A stretch of DNA of 64,000 nt, taken from NCBI GenBank assembly GCA_002286715.1, contig NSJX01000070.1:51039-115038 (forward strand), given 5' to 3'. Source of the DNA: Dentipellis sp. KUC8613 (Eukaryota > Basidiomycota > Agaricomycetes > Russulales > Hericiaceae). Shown one piece after another: positions 9,904 to 21,265 of the stretch; position 1 is the stretch's first letter, and each line of letters opens with the position of its first letter. Made by a program: the position numbers and the translations under genes. The notes beneath the pieces were generated by a model. It saw only the letters and a program-made list of their open reading frames with translations, made no database searches and was not told the DNA's origin.

Positions 9904-10644
9904 TCATGCGTAAACAAGCTGGCCACGGTAGCCGTCTCCGCGACGCAGGGCGCGAATGCCGAGGATGAAGACGGCCACGATGATCCACGTCGTCAATGCC
10001 CTAGATTCCAAGTGTCAGCCTCACTTTTCTGGCATCTGAAGTAATGAGGAAGCTCGTACCATTCTACCCAAGCGAAGGCTTCAAGCGCATTCAGTTGGTC
10101 GCAGTACGCGAGGTTCGCTTTGCTGAACGAAACGATCGAGAATCAGTCTTCTGCGCGAGAAGACAAAAAAGCGCGACAACCCGACGCACCTGCAATTATG
10201 CCCTCCGCCCAAAGCTACCGTGATGCTCACCGCGCCGGCCGTCCAAAATATCCAAGTGAGCGAGAAAATGATCGAGTGCGCAGCGACGCTCGTGAGGATG
10301 CTGCCGGTGGACGCGGAGTGCAGGAAGAGCACGGCGAAGATGGCCGACCAGAAGATCGTCCATGCCGAGCAGAAGAGGAGGAAGGCCGAGCGGTCATGGA
10401 TTGAGCCCGAGGGCGCGTTGTGGTGCCTGTCGTAGTGCGACACCAGCCACGAGGATATCGCGAGCTTTCGTGGGCGGGTTAGATTACATCGGAATCGAAT
10501 TGCTTGCGAGACATACCTCAACGATGCCGAAGACGATGAGCAACGCGAAGGTCACTGTAAAAAAGGTGAGCTGAGACGAATTTGCTCGGAGTGGGAACTT
10601 TGCGCACCGGAATGCCCTCTGCGGACATGGGTATCAATCGGCAT
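9904..10644 (-). CDS. MARVEL-like four-helix membrane protein (copy 1)
   Basis: A predicted ~170-aa integral membrane protein of five exons. The start exon gives MPIDTHVRRGHS (ATG 10644). Then come VTFALLIVFGIVE (helix 1), a long exon with FLLFCSAWTIFWSAIFAVL and SIIFSLTWIFWTAGAVSITV (helices 2 and 3), QLNALEAFAWVEW, and TTWIIVAVFILGIRALRRGD (helix 4), ending GYRGQLVYA. The four-helix layout with a Cys-containing loop between helices 3 and 4 fits fungal MARVEL-type proteins of membrane domains. Introns keep phase, with GTGCGC and GTATGT donors. A second gene of the same structure lies at 32944-33877. Proteins of this kind are usually at the plasma membrane; the function here is not known. Confidence 0.82.
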
Positions 10645-13600
10645 GCTGAGAAGAAGTTGGAGAGAAGGAGTCGAGCAGGTCGTGCAGGTCGTGCAAGTCG
10701 TAGGGGACGTTGGAAGGGTCCATGTTGGAGAAGATGATGGTTTTATAGGCTATGATGGCGCGTGCTGAAATCTTGTGTGATGGTTTGCTTGCCACTGGTG
10801 GGGACTAGTGGGGCGAGTGCCAGACGCGTGACGTCATATACACGCGCCTCACGCGCGCTTTTCATTCGAGTCTCATTCATTTTCGAAGACCTCGCGCACA
10901 TGGAGACCACGCCCGAGCAGCCTCGACACTGTGATAGACTCTCTTAGTTGTTGTTCGTCGGCAGGGTGATACGACTTTTCAGAAGAAAACCCGCGCCGCT
11001 GAGGCAGATCTGCAGATTTTCTGCAGTCGTCACCGGTCGCTGTCGAGTGCAATCGTCATATCCTTGTGCTTCTTTCAAAACTCTAACGGACGCCGGGATG
11101 ACCGACGTCCTCTATGTAGCTTCTGATGTTCAACGCAGTCTGGAACGCGTCAGCGCGGAGACAGGCGTTAAATCAGATAGATGAATTGACTTCCTTTTGA
11201 CTCCGTATAGCGAACGCCAGGCTCTTCAAGTTGCACCCGCTGACATTGTCCATTTACACGATTAAGGTGTTTGAGCGCATGTATCCTCATCTCCGGATGG
11301 ATGCACGCATCTGAAGACTGAGGAGGTTACACTTGGGACTAGGACAAATCAGCCATCATGGATAGACGATGACAGACCTTTTCGGAAGGTCACAGCGGAA
11401 GTTGAGCGTGTGCTGGAAGGTAGGAAAGTGCGAAACTTCGAGCTTCTTCGAGCTTCGAAGGTTCTTCCTGCCTAACCTCGCTAGCTACACATGTACATGT
11501 GAGGAGGTCTGGTTGGTCTGTGCCTAGCTCGCCTTTTATCCACAATCGCGTGAATCGGCGTCGTCAATATTCCTGCTTGTGTGATCGAGAGCCTTCCTCT
11601 GTAATCTTGAACACCGTGCCATGGATACAGAGCTAAGACGAAGTCTGTGGGTCGACTCGTCAGTATCGTACAGTATTCGATATCAGCATGAGGATGGTTC
11701 TTACCAAGTTAAGCTGAAAGCAATCATTCTGAAGAAGAATAAATCGAGCTTTTCCGCGGAAACTTACCTCAATCAAGCAGCGGGTAATATGAATGAATCC
11801 TTCGTCTATAGCGAAGCAATCGCTGGCGGAACAACGCCGAGTCCGCAATATCATGCATTTGGATTGTCCAAACTATGGACCGCTGTCGACTCTCGAGGAT
11901 ATAAATGGGTTCAGTCGACGTTTCATAAGAAAGAAATCGCAGGCGTCGATAGTCGAGCATGTTGCCAAAGAGCGAGCGTGCGATTGCGGCAGGGGACAGA
12001 GGCGGGACCGAGCACGGTTGCGCGGAAGCGGACCGGTCACGGCGGCTCGTTCTAACTTGAACCTGAACCCCGTCCCCTTTTGCCTCTACAGCCCTTCATC
12101 GACGCCGCCGCCGCCCACACTGAACACACTAGATCAATCTAGATATGCTCACCTTCTTATCACGAAACGATAATCCTCTCTCAGAGACCGGCGAATGCTG
12201 TCACGCCGCTAGAGGCATGTTGCTCGTCTTCAACACGCCCGATGTGATGAACTGGCGAACGTCTGGGGAGAAATAGCTTTCGCGGTATACGGTGCGGCTC
12301 TTGCTGTTGGGTAGTCGAACAGGGGCTTTGCGGTACGCGTATGGCACATATCACACCGTCCGCTGAATTGTTGCCCAGCGCAGAGATGCCGTTTGAGCTT
12401 TATCAGCCCAGAATCTTTGACAGCGCCGCTCAGGGTGTATCTTGCTCTCGCCCGGAACACTGCTGGTTCTCTGTGGTGATAGATTCCCCGCGGTGCGCAG
12501 CTCAGTATTCAGCTTGGCTGAACGCGCGCATCTTGGACAAGTACAGAGCTGAAACGGCTGTTTTGCACGCCCAACCAGATGGTGCGCCCACTTGATTTCA
12601 TGTTTCTCATATCTTTCGATCTTCTTGGTTCTCTGTTCCGCGTTGACTGCGGCTTCGCTGCCATGTTGTTGTCCTGGCTATGCATCTGGTCGCATGGCAC
12701 GACTGCGGGTGGTGGACGCTTGGCACACGTCTATGTAGCATTTCTGCGATTCGCTTGCCAAGTTCAGTTTGTTTCAATGGCACACGTATGGGCGGGTGTC
12801 TTGTGCTGCATGTGCAGGGCTGTCATTCCCAGCGTTGCGCAGCTGTTGTTGAGAGTACTTGTGGTGCTTGGTTGTCTTGTGACACGTGACTTATCACCCG
12901 TCACACGTAAATGTCACCGTCTGACGGACGCGAATCTATGAGGATGGAGTCATTGAATTACAATGGACGTACAGATGGGATGTATCAATTGTCAGGGCCC
13001 TGCCTCCGTTTTGCGAGGAAGCACATTTCGTGGCGCTTCTGCCCGCGCGTCATGCACCAGAGAGCCTGCGGCAACGTCAATGTTGCACACTGAAGCCGGT
13101 ATTAGGCATTCAATGATTCGCATCTTGGAGGATGCAGACGCCACATCTTATTTTGACCTGTCTCCGTGGTATGAGGTGTTTATGAGAGGGCCGACGCGAT
13201 AGATGCACTGGAGACGGATCTGAACGAACAGATGTCAGTCATTGACGAAGCCCCCCTCCTAGGATACCATTTGTGAGCATACCCCATTTCATCAGCGCTC
13301 CTCTACACGGAATCCTCTGCGCATTGAGCGTGATTCATGCACTAGCCCCTATCGATGTTGCTATCGGCGGGGGCGCCGCCGCGACGACCACCGCCGCCCC
13401 GCATCGGGGACCGACCACCCTCGCGACGTCCGCGGATTCAGAGGAGAAGACGCGCATAGGGGGTACAGGGCCTTTCATTTGCAGACGGATATCCGGTATG
13501 CTGACCGCAGCATCTTCTCTGGCCGTGCGGCGTGTCTGCATCAAACCCCAGACGCAGATCGCCGTTTACCATAACCAGACCACAGAGCTGGGACACTGGC

Positions 13601-13670
13601 TCCGCGGCCGGGCGGCATTGCAATATCGCCTTGACTCGCTTGGGACCAGACCTTACGGCTTGCGGCTGCG
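10645..13670. other. Gene-poor 3-kb stretch
   Basis: I found no spliced gene. A 144-codon plus-strand ORF at 11621-12055 (MDTELRRSLWVDSSVSYSIR at its start) has ordinary composition but no homology I recognise and no supporting splice pattern. A short iterated ttcgagcttc motif occurs at 11435-11460. Confidence 0.45.
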
Positions 13671-13674
13671 ACGG

Positions 13675-13680
13675 TATAAA
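13675..13680 (+). promoter_or_regulatory. TATA box of the 13.8-kb gene
   Basis: tataaa lies about 145 bp before the ATG at 13820. A pyrimidine-rich leader (runs of ctttc and ttcg at 13705-13790) follows, typical of strong fungal promoters. Confidence 0.55.
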
Positions 13681-13819
13681 ACCGGCAGTTCGCGCAGAAT
13701 CTTCTCTATCTTTCTTTCCCCCGCTTCTTTCGTTCGTTCGTTCGCACCGCCCCCCGTTCGCCACTCTTTCGCGCGTCTCGTCGCGTTTCCTCGCTTTACC
13801 GCTCTCCAGGCCGCCCAAA

Positions 13820-14468
13820 ATGCGCACCCTCGAGCCCTCGCTCCCTTCTATCGCGTCCGTTCTGGCTTTCTCGCAGTCTCAGCCCGAGCTGCGCTCCCCC
13901 TCGCGGCGGCCCCCGTCCCGCCGTCTGCGCCGCAAGGCGTCTCATCCAACGGGCACCCACACCCCCCGCTGCCCCCCTCAACTCGACAGCGACCACCTCA
14001 TGGTACTTACATCGTACTCTACGCGAAATCCCCTTCCCCCTCCGCTGACCCCCCTTCTCGCTAGAAAACGGTCGACTACCGCTTCTCTTCCCCACCAACA
14101 CTCCCTCTGCGCTCCAGCTACGCACTGGCACGTCCTTCGGCCCTCCACCACCCCATTTCGCACTGACGCGCCGTTCCATTTTCTTCCAGCCGGATATCTT
14201 CGAATCCGACGAATTCGAGATCGTCAAGTCGTCTGATGAAGGCTCTTCCGCCTCGTCGACGGCGTGCAGCGCACGCCCCTCGCGATCGCCAGCCAAAGCA
14301 CGGGCAAAAGCGAAAGCCGTGTGCTCGCATATTCTTGTCCGTGCGCCTTATCGCTGCGCATCGCGCACCCTGCTGACGAGCCCCCCGGTCCCGCTGAATA
14401 GGATCTTGTCGATACCGTGCGCTGGCGGCTGCGCTGTGTGCGTCCCGTCCGGAGGGCGGAGGATATGA
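13820..14468 (+). CDS. Small basidiomycete protein, unknown function, phase conflict at intron
   Basis: A TATA box, CT-rich leader and good start context (cccaaaATGCG) point to ATG 13820. Exon 1 (13820-14002) starts MRTLEPSLPSIASVLAFSQS and is Pro/Ser/Arg rich. A 62-nt GT-AG intron (14003-14064) follows. Exon 2 is most protein-like in the frame giving NGRLPLLFPTNTPSALQL, then FALTRRSIFFQPDIFESDEF and EIVKSSDEGSS, to a stop at 14466-14468. Plain splicing, however, puts exon 2 one base out of this frame. Either an alternative splice site is used, or an indel is present, or the short 99-residue product of the simple frame is the real one. No known family. Confidence 0.45.
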
Positions 14469-15382
14469 TCCACTTTGACTTGTGCAACTAGCGGCTGGCG
14501 ACTAGCTGCAGGCCCGCGCGCGAGGTCGAAACAAAACAAAAAAGAAAACTCATCCAGTCGTCCAATAAACCTCCGTCAACCATACCCAGCCTGATTTCGC
14601 GCCCCCGCGTGCGCGCTCTGCTCCATCCATCCATCCATACCATCTTCGGTCTTCGTCTGTATAGTATAGTATTCGTCGCGTCTTGTCCCGTTGCTCCACC
14701 CGCTCCTTGTATTTGTAGATGTCGCGTCTTCGTCTTGCCAGCGGCAGGCCTGCACCAGAACCAGAACCAGCACCGGTCACCGTGTACATAGTAGCCGTAG
14801 ATCCTAGATTCAGAGTAATGCCGATGTTGCTGTTGTCTTCTTGTCTCTCGTCTCTCGTCTCTTGTCTCGTTTCGCGTCTTGTAAGCTGTCGTGCCGGGGT
14901 GGTGCTTGACGCTGAGCTGAGGCCTCTCAGACGAGGCTTGTGGCGGTCAACACACATGCGATAGGAACGAACTGGCTGTCTGGCTATAATGACGAGGCGG
15001 AAGCACTCGGACATGGGTATGTTTTGGGCGAAACAATGGGCGACGCGTTAGCGCCCGCGTCGGTGCGCGCGGCTCCGCGCCTGTGCTCGATGTTTTTGGG
15101 CGGAGATCTGGAGATCTGGGGCCTGATATGGTACGTGTTTCGCACGCTTTTGGGCGGGCGCTCCGCCTGTGTCAAATTCGATGTTGCCGTCGTGGCGTTG
15201 GGCGATGGTCAGAATGCTTTGAAAGGTAGAGAAAATTGGTATGGTCAGTTGGGACAGCCACAGTAAATTAAATAAGGATGTTTATGGCGGAATTTCGTTA
15301 TGCATTCGGACAATTATACAGATGGAACAGCGTCATCACAACAACAACAACAGCAACAGCAACAGCAACAGCGGCATCCTCC
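14469..15382. other. Intergenic; catc repeat and CAA/CAG microsatellite
   Basis: A short catc tandem occurs at 14622-14637 and a CAA/CAG microsatellite at 15338-15373, just past the proteasome stop. Minus-strand ORFs here (for example 14550-15014) are low-complexity and unsupported. Confidence 0.5.
15338..15373. repeat. CAA/CAG microsatellite
   Basis: About eleven trinucleotides (acaacaacaacagcaacagc and continuing), located 10 bp downstream of the alpha-5 stop codon, so within its 3' UTR or terminator region. Confidence 0.8.
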
Positions 15383-16444
15383 TTACATGGCATCAATGAC
15401 CTCCTTCAGACTCTTCTCATCGAGGATCTCGAAGCCCTTCGCGGGCGTGACCTGATATGGGCATCAATAAGGACAGCGCGTCGGGACAATGGGCGATCGG
15501 CAGCACTCGCCTGGGCGAGCTGGACGTTGTGGTGGTCCAGCTTCTCCTCCATCACCTGCTTCAGGACGCGGAGCGTCAGCTTTTGCGCCTCGAGGAGCGA
15601 CATCGCCTACGGCACGGTTGTCAGTTTCTGGCTCTTCGGTTTTGGCATGTACTGGTGCCTAGCCGCTTACCGAGTACCACTTGTCCTGCAGCTCGCTCTG
15701 TGCGGCTTCAGACCCCGACCCGATTGCCTTTGCGCTATACCGAACAAACGTGCCAGACGGGTCTGTGTGGTACCTGCCGACCACCATTCAGCAGCACATT
15801 CTCCTCCGCACGCACTAGGACAGACTCACAGCTGCGGACCAAGCTCGTCAATTCCAGCAATGAGGAGCGCGACGCCGAACGGGCGGCTCATCATCGCGTC
15901 CTCGTCGTGCACGCTCTCGCCGAAGCGCAGCGCGAGGTCGCACACCGCCTGCGTGACGCTCTCGACCTTGATCTGCTCGTCGTACGTGAACGCGTGGTTC
16001 TGCGACGTCACGCGCGCGTGGTCGACCATCGTCCGCGCGTCCGCGGTCAGCCCCGACATCGCGCACCCCAGGTGCCGGTCGATCTCCATGATCTTCTCGA
16101 TGGAGGACGACTCGAGCAGCGGGGATTGCACGCGCTTCTCGACGCCCAGGACGACGCCCTCGTTTGTGCGGATGCCGACGGTTGTGGAGCCGAGCTATGG
16201 CGGGGTTAGTGCATCTGTAGTTTGTGCAGGTGAGAAAATAGGCATACCTTGATGGCTTCGATTGCATATTCGACTGAAGGCGATGGGTTCAGCAAAGCTT
16301 CGCTTAGGATGAGAGGACAGACGCACCTTGGAACAACCGTCCCTCTGGCGAGAAGGTGTTAACACCACGATCTACAGTTTTTTTAGCAGTGCTCTTCAAC
16401 TGAATATGTTCATACACACCGTATTCTGAGCGTGTCAAGAACAT
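15383..16444 (-). CDS. pup2: 20S proteasome subunit alpha type-5
   Basis: A structural alpha-ring subunit of the 20S proteasome, which degrades ubiquitinated proteins. The spliced protein (about seven exons) begins MFLTRSEY and continues [15 protein letters not shown], the alpha-subunit N-terminal signature. The middle reads [20 protein letters not shown], then [20 protein letters not shown]. The C-terminal part reads [20 protein letters not shown] and ends [17 protein letters not shown]. These are alpha-5 (PSMA5/Pup2) sequences. As in all alpha subunits, there is no N-terminal catalytic Thr. Expected length is about 245-260 aa. One insert ([13 protein letters not shown]) probably reads into an intron. 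Confidence 0.95.
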
Positions 16445-18000
16445 GGAGGAGGATAGGGAGGTGGAGGAGGGGTAAGTATTGGTGTACGTATGCTAGGCTT
16501 GTCCGCGCGTACCAGATGCGTGACCAGGACGCGCGTCGCGTCCAGGTCCGTGGGAAGGTCCAGTCCACCGGGTCGCGGACCAGTCGTTGTAGCAAAGTGC
16601 CCGTCGACCTCTCTTGCAATGAACCGTCACTCAAGTACTACTGCGGTCTCTTTCGGCAGGTTGGTTATCCCCTTCGATATCTAGCTAAACTCATGTCACA
16701 TTGGCTGCCGCCGTTCTACTTTTTTTTGTTTACTTCACATTTGAATTGTCTCTGACAAAATGGACAGCAACGCCGCAACATCCGGCCATGGCTAACCACT
16801 ATAGACAGCTCGTGCTGTAATTTCACCTCTGCTGTATATGGACTAATGCTCGTGGGTCCAGGCGCCCACAAACGTACGGACATACCAGATTTCGGGAACG
16901 AAGCGACTTATATCCCTCGGCGCGCGCCTTCTGTGCAAGCTGTCGCCCATATAGCCGCCGTTCGGATTCCAGTCTAAGGATAGAAGTAGGCCCCCTCCAG
17001 TCGCGTGCTGCTCGGCCGCTGCTGCACGTCGACAGGAAGCTGCATTATTACCGCAAACTGTACTGTTGTGCCGGGCTGCTCAGATTAGGCCGTGCCTTTT
17101 TCGTCGCCACCCCCGGATTCGTGCACTTACGCGCGTCATCACGTAAATACAGGAACAACTTCGTGGAATTGGAGGCGAGGTGTCTTCTTCGACAAACCGC
17201 GGCGGGACGGGTGCGCACCCGGTCGCCGCGCGCGTATGTCATGACGACAAAGTGCACGCCGTGTGTGTACGTGTAGCGTGCACCAGGGTCACCCGGACGG
17301 TATCGCCCCTACGCCTGGAGGTTCGCGAGCGTGGAGTCGCGCGGATGCGATATACGATACGCGGTACGTATCGCCGCGCGCTTTAGCAGATAGAACTTTG
17401 CTGCTTCTGATCATCTGGTACGACATACCTATCTTGGCCGACAAAAGAGGTCGCAATTATTCTCATGGATTTTCCGCAAGCCCTGGCGCGATCGGACCAC
17501 ATGAGTAGCCGCCCTTGAGGCCCTCCGTTATAATGCCGCGTCTGAATAAATGGGTAACGGACTTGCTTTACGTGCATGGGTGAGGGACGACGTGGCGTGA
17601 TTAAATTGCCCTGCGAGCAGTCGTGGCGTGCTTGAAGTTGAACGACACGACAGAGACGGCGCTCGAGGAAGGTTGGAAGAGAGATGACGGAAGTAAAAAT
17701 GAAGCACATGGGGTGCCCCGCCTAATTGACAAGAGATACCGGATTGGGGAGAGGGGAGATGGAAGGTTCCATCGACCGGTTATGAGCGGCAAAATACCGT
17801 TGCCTCCTGCTAGTTTCTCACCTGTCTCTCACCTCAAACATCCTCCTCCAGCCGCCGGCACCCTTCTCGCAGTGCTGGTACATATGCTTGTGCGACCCTA
17901 CCAAGGCTAGAGAGACAGCCACGTCGCGGCCCGACCTTTATCTCCTAGAAGCCGCGTCCAGCGTGTTCCATTCTCACACTACAAGCACTGCGACTATCCA
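16445..18000. other. Intergenic, no gene seen
   Basis: 1.5 kb between the proteasome and G-alpha genes, transcribed apart from each other. Both promoters must lie here. ORFs up to 108 codons lack motifs or splice support. Confidence 0.5.
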
Positions 18001-18077
18001 GGTAAGTGCTTGGGCGCCGGCTCGTGTCAGCCGCCTTCTAACGTCCTATTTATGCAATTTGCGCCCGACGCTCGTAG
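18001..18077 (+). other. 5' UTR intron of the G-alpha gene
   Basis: A GTAAGT donor at about 18001 and a cgtag acceptor at about 18077 lie just 12 nt before the start codon. The region is not translated. Confidence 0.55.
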
Positions 18078-18089
18078 CAACCAGCCGCC

Positions 18090-20580
18090 ATGACCGCCGT
18101 CCACGGCTACGCGCAGAACACCCGCCGACGGTCGCTCTCAGACCCCCTGGCGCGCGTGCTGCGCCCTCCGAAGGACGAGACGCCCGAGCAGCGCGAACGG
18201 CGCCTTGCGGACGAGCATGAAGCGAAGAAAATCAGCGATTCGATTGACCAGCAGATCAGGATCGAGAGCGCGGAGCGGAAGAAGACCAAGGCAGACATCA
18301 AGGTGCTGTTGCTGGGTCAGAGCGAGAGCGGGAAGAGTACGACGCTGAAACGTGAGTGCATATCTTGCTGTCGGTGCTTGCTGTTTCTTGCTTGTGTTGG
18401 CAGTTTGTGCGTTTGCTGTCGACTGCGGAACGAATGCATGGCCTCGAGTACACATCATGCTCGCGGCTCGCGTGTTGTGTTGGTGCACACCTTCATCCTT
18501 GCTTGTAGCCTTCGCGTCTGCTTGTATCGTGTTCTCTTGCTTGCAGAGCTTGCTTTTGCTTATGTCTTTCGTGTTCTGCTGCTTCCCTTCGAGCTTCGCT
18601 GTCGCGGCCCGAAAGAGTATACGGACTTCCGAAATCGGTCTTCACGACCACGTCTATTCTTCCTCCCGTTTCTACGCTTCGTGTCCTTGGTTACTGAACA
18701 TATATCCCAGAATTCCAACTGCTGCACAACCCCGCGACATTTTCTGAAGAGCGTGTCTCGTGGCGGTCGGTCATCTACCTCAACTTGGTGCGCTCTGTCC
18801 GCCGGTACGTTCATACACCGGTCCCAACGAGCGCCCGCTAATGCCTCCGCAGCATCTTAGAAGCCATCGCCCCAGAAGCCGAGGCAGACTCGCATGACAC
18901 AGACTCCGAATCCGAAGCGCACTCTGTTATCATCGTCGGGCCACCCCCTCCCGACGCCGAGCAGCAGACCACCGCGCTCGAGAAGTACGAATATTACTCC
19001 TCGCGCCTGCAGCCGCTCGAGGAGCTCGAGGAGCGGCTCATGCGGCTGCTGAGCGAGGACGACGAGGAGGAAGCCACGCACCTCCCGAGCGGCGCGCAGC
19101 ACCCGTCGTGGACCGCCCTCACGCCCGTCCGCAGCCCCACCGCACAGCGCCCGAGCATCCACATCGATACGCAGGCACAGCCGTCGCCGCTCTCGCCGAC
19201 CCTGCGCTCGCCCTTGTCGCGCGGCTCCGAGCTCTCGGTCCGCACGACCTCGAACTGGAAGAAGGCCTTTTCGCTGAACCGGAAGCTCAAGAGCACCAGC
19301 CCCGGCACGAACGAGCTCGCGGGCTGGTGGGAGGACCCGGACGACCCCGTGCACGTCTTGGCGAAGTGCAGCCGCCCGATGATCGAGCTCTGGCGCGACC
19401 AGTGGGTGCAGAACAGGCTCAAGGAGAAGCGCATTCGCCTCGAGGAGAGCAGCGGCTTGTGAGTGTCTCGCGCTTTTTGCTTCGCGTCATTGCGGGCGCC
19501 CTGACGGCCCGACGTGCGACAGCTACTTGAATGAGATCCCTCGGATCACTGCGAAGATGTACTTCCCAACAAACGGTACGTTGCGCCTTCATGTCTTCTC
19601 CTGCCTTCGGTGGTCCGTGCGCGTGCTCAATGCGTGTGGCTACCTACCAGAGGACGTGCTCAAGGCACGCCTCAAGACGCTCGGTGTCATCGAGCACGCC
19701 TTTGCGCTCAACCACGGGAACAAGAAGACAAATTGGAAAATCTACGACGTCGGCGGGGCCCGCAATCAGCGGCAGGCCTGGGCGCCGTACTTCCAGGACG
19801 GTACGTGTGCCGCGGCCTTCTGTTCCTCGAGAAGCGCGTTGACGCCCTTCCGCATCCCGCGCCCCGCGACCCTCAGTCAACGCGATCATCTTCCTCGCGC
19901 CTATCTCCGCGTTCGATCAGGTCCTCGACGAGGTACGTGGCGACATTGTATGTCGACGGAACATGTAGCTGAGGACGGGATGCGCGCAGGACCCTAGTGT
20001 GAATAGGCTAGAAGACTCGCTGCTTCTGTTCCGCTCTGTGGCTTCGAACAAACTACTTGGACACGTCAACCTCATTCTATTCCTGAACAAATGTGACTTG
20101 CTCAAGGCAGGTTCCATTCTTCGCCATTCAACGGATCACAGGGCTGAATAGCGTGCAGGCGAAACTCGACGCTGGTGTCAAGTTGAACCAGTATCTCTTG
20201 ACGTACGGCGACAGGCCAAACGACTATGAGACGGTCTCGAGATGTGCGTGACACATCGGTCTTTTTGAAAATTGGATTCGGCTTACGTCTATATGTGGCA
20301 GACATCAAACAGAGGTTCCTCCTCCTATATCAGCAGAGTCCTCAAAACAGCGACCGCGATCTCTACGGTATGCATCCTGTCCTCGTTTGCAAATATCAGA
20401 GAGTAACTCTGCTTCAGTCCACTATACATCAGTAACAGACACGCGTCGGACGTCGACCATAATCCAGAATGGTACGTCGTCTCGGGCCTTGACCGTCTCC
20501 TTGCTGACTTCCGCTTCCTCTTTGCAGTCCGCGACATCATTCTCAGGCAGAACCTCCAGGCCTCGCACCTGCTTGTCTAA
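18090..20580 (+). CDS. Atypical heterotrimeric G-protein alpha subunit
   Basis: A GTP-binding alpha subunit. Start context gccgccATGA; about nine exons; intron 1 is long (18352-18710). Guanine-nucleotide motifs in order: P-loop LLLGQSESGKSTTLK (canonical GAGESGKS), switch I region PRITAKMYFPTN, G3 DVGGARNQRQAWAPY, G4 LILFLNKCDLL, and G5 TSVTDT. The C-terminus is IILRQNLQASHLLV. Oddities: the N-terminus (MTAVHGYAQNTRRR) lacks the MGxxxS myristoylation signal. The G3 Gln that positions the hydrolytic water is Ala (GGA instead of GGQ). The helical domain carries a Ser/Pro-rich, acidic insertion of about 130 residues (encoded at about 18870-19290). The C-terminal Cys of Gi types is absent. Such divergent G-alphas occur as expanded paralogs in Agaricomycetes; the receptor and effector are unknown. 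Confidence 0.88.
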
Positions 20581-21265
20581 CCCGTCTCCCACCCTACTCG
20601 ACACTCAACATCCTCATTCCCTCCCGGTGTAAATACTCTGCTCTCTAATCTCCTCGTCCTCGTCTCCTCCGTCGCTCGCACGCACCGCACCGCACCGTCC
20701 GCTTCGACTTCGCCCGCCGATCGATATCTCACCGATCTTTGCTCTGCTCTTATTTTTTGGTCATGCCTTACTGTAGTCTCAATGTATAACTTAGCTGTGC
20801 GTAGGTTGGATGGATATGGGCCGGATCCGAGATACATATACCGCTACAGAATTCTAATGAAAATATGTTTATCGTCCTTGCGATTGGTGCTTGGCTGGGG
20901 TTTCCTGTAAGTGTCTCCAATGGTACGGGCTGAATTTTGGTGGGTTCAGCTTCATGCCGTATAAGGGTCACCGTCAAAGCCGCCCAGTACATAACAGAAT
21001 TACGTCCTCGAGCGACAATTGCAAGCACTGCTCTTCCTCACCTACTTCCACCAAACAACATGCAAATTTGCTGCCTCTCCCCCTCCTCAACGACGAGCCC
21101 GAGCCCCGCAGAAGGTATATCTAGGAGACCAATGCGGCCCCTATCAATAATTGCTTCCGCGCCATATCGCGTCAGCCCGGCGCGCTAACATGCCTTCCGC
21201 CCTGTGTAACCCTCAGCTCTCACGTCCCCCCCTCCTCGCCCTCCTCCTCTCGCACCGCGACCAGC
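20581..21265. other. Intergenic: G-alpha 3' flank and AKR promoter
   Basis: No gene seen. A CT-rich tract at 21200-21255 precedes the aldo-keto reductase start and probably is its leader. Confidence 0.5.

Noticed and set aside
11621..12055. 144-codon plus-strand ORF
   Set aside because: No recognisable domain, no promoter-like leader and no supporting introns in an intron-rich genome. Kept only as a remark in the intergenic entry.
15457..16209. 250-codon plus-strand ORF over the proteasome gene
   Set aside because: Antisense to the conserved alpha-5 exons and without its own motif.
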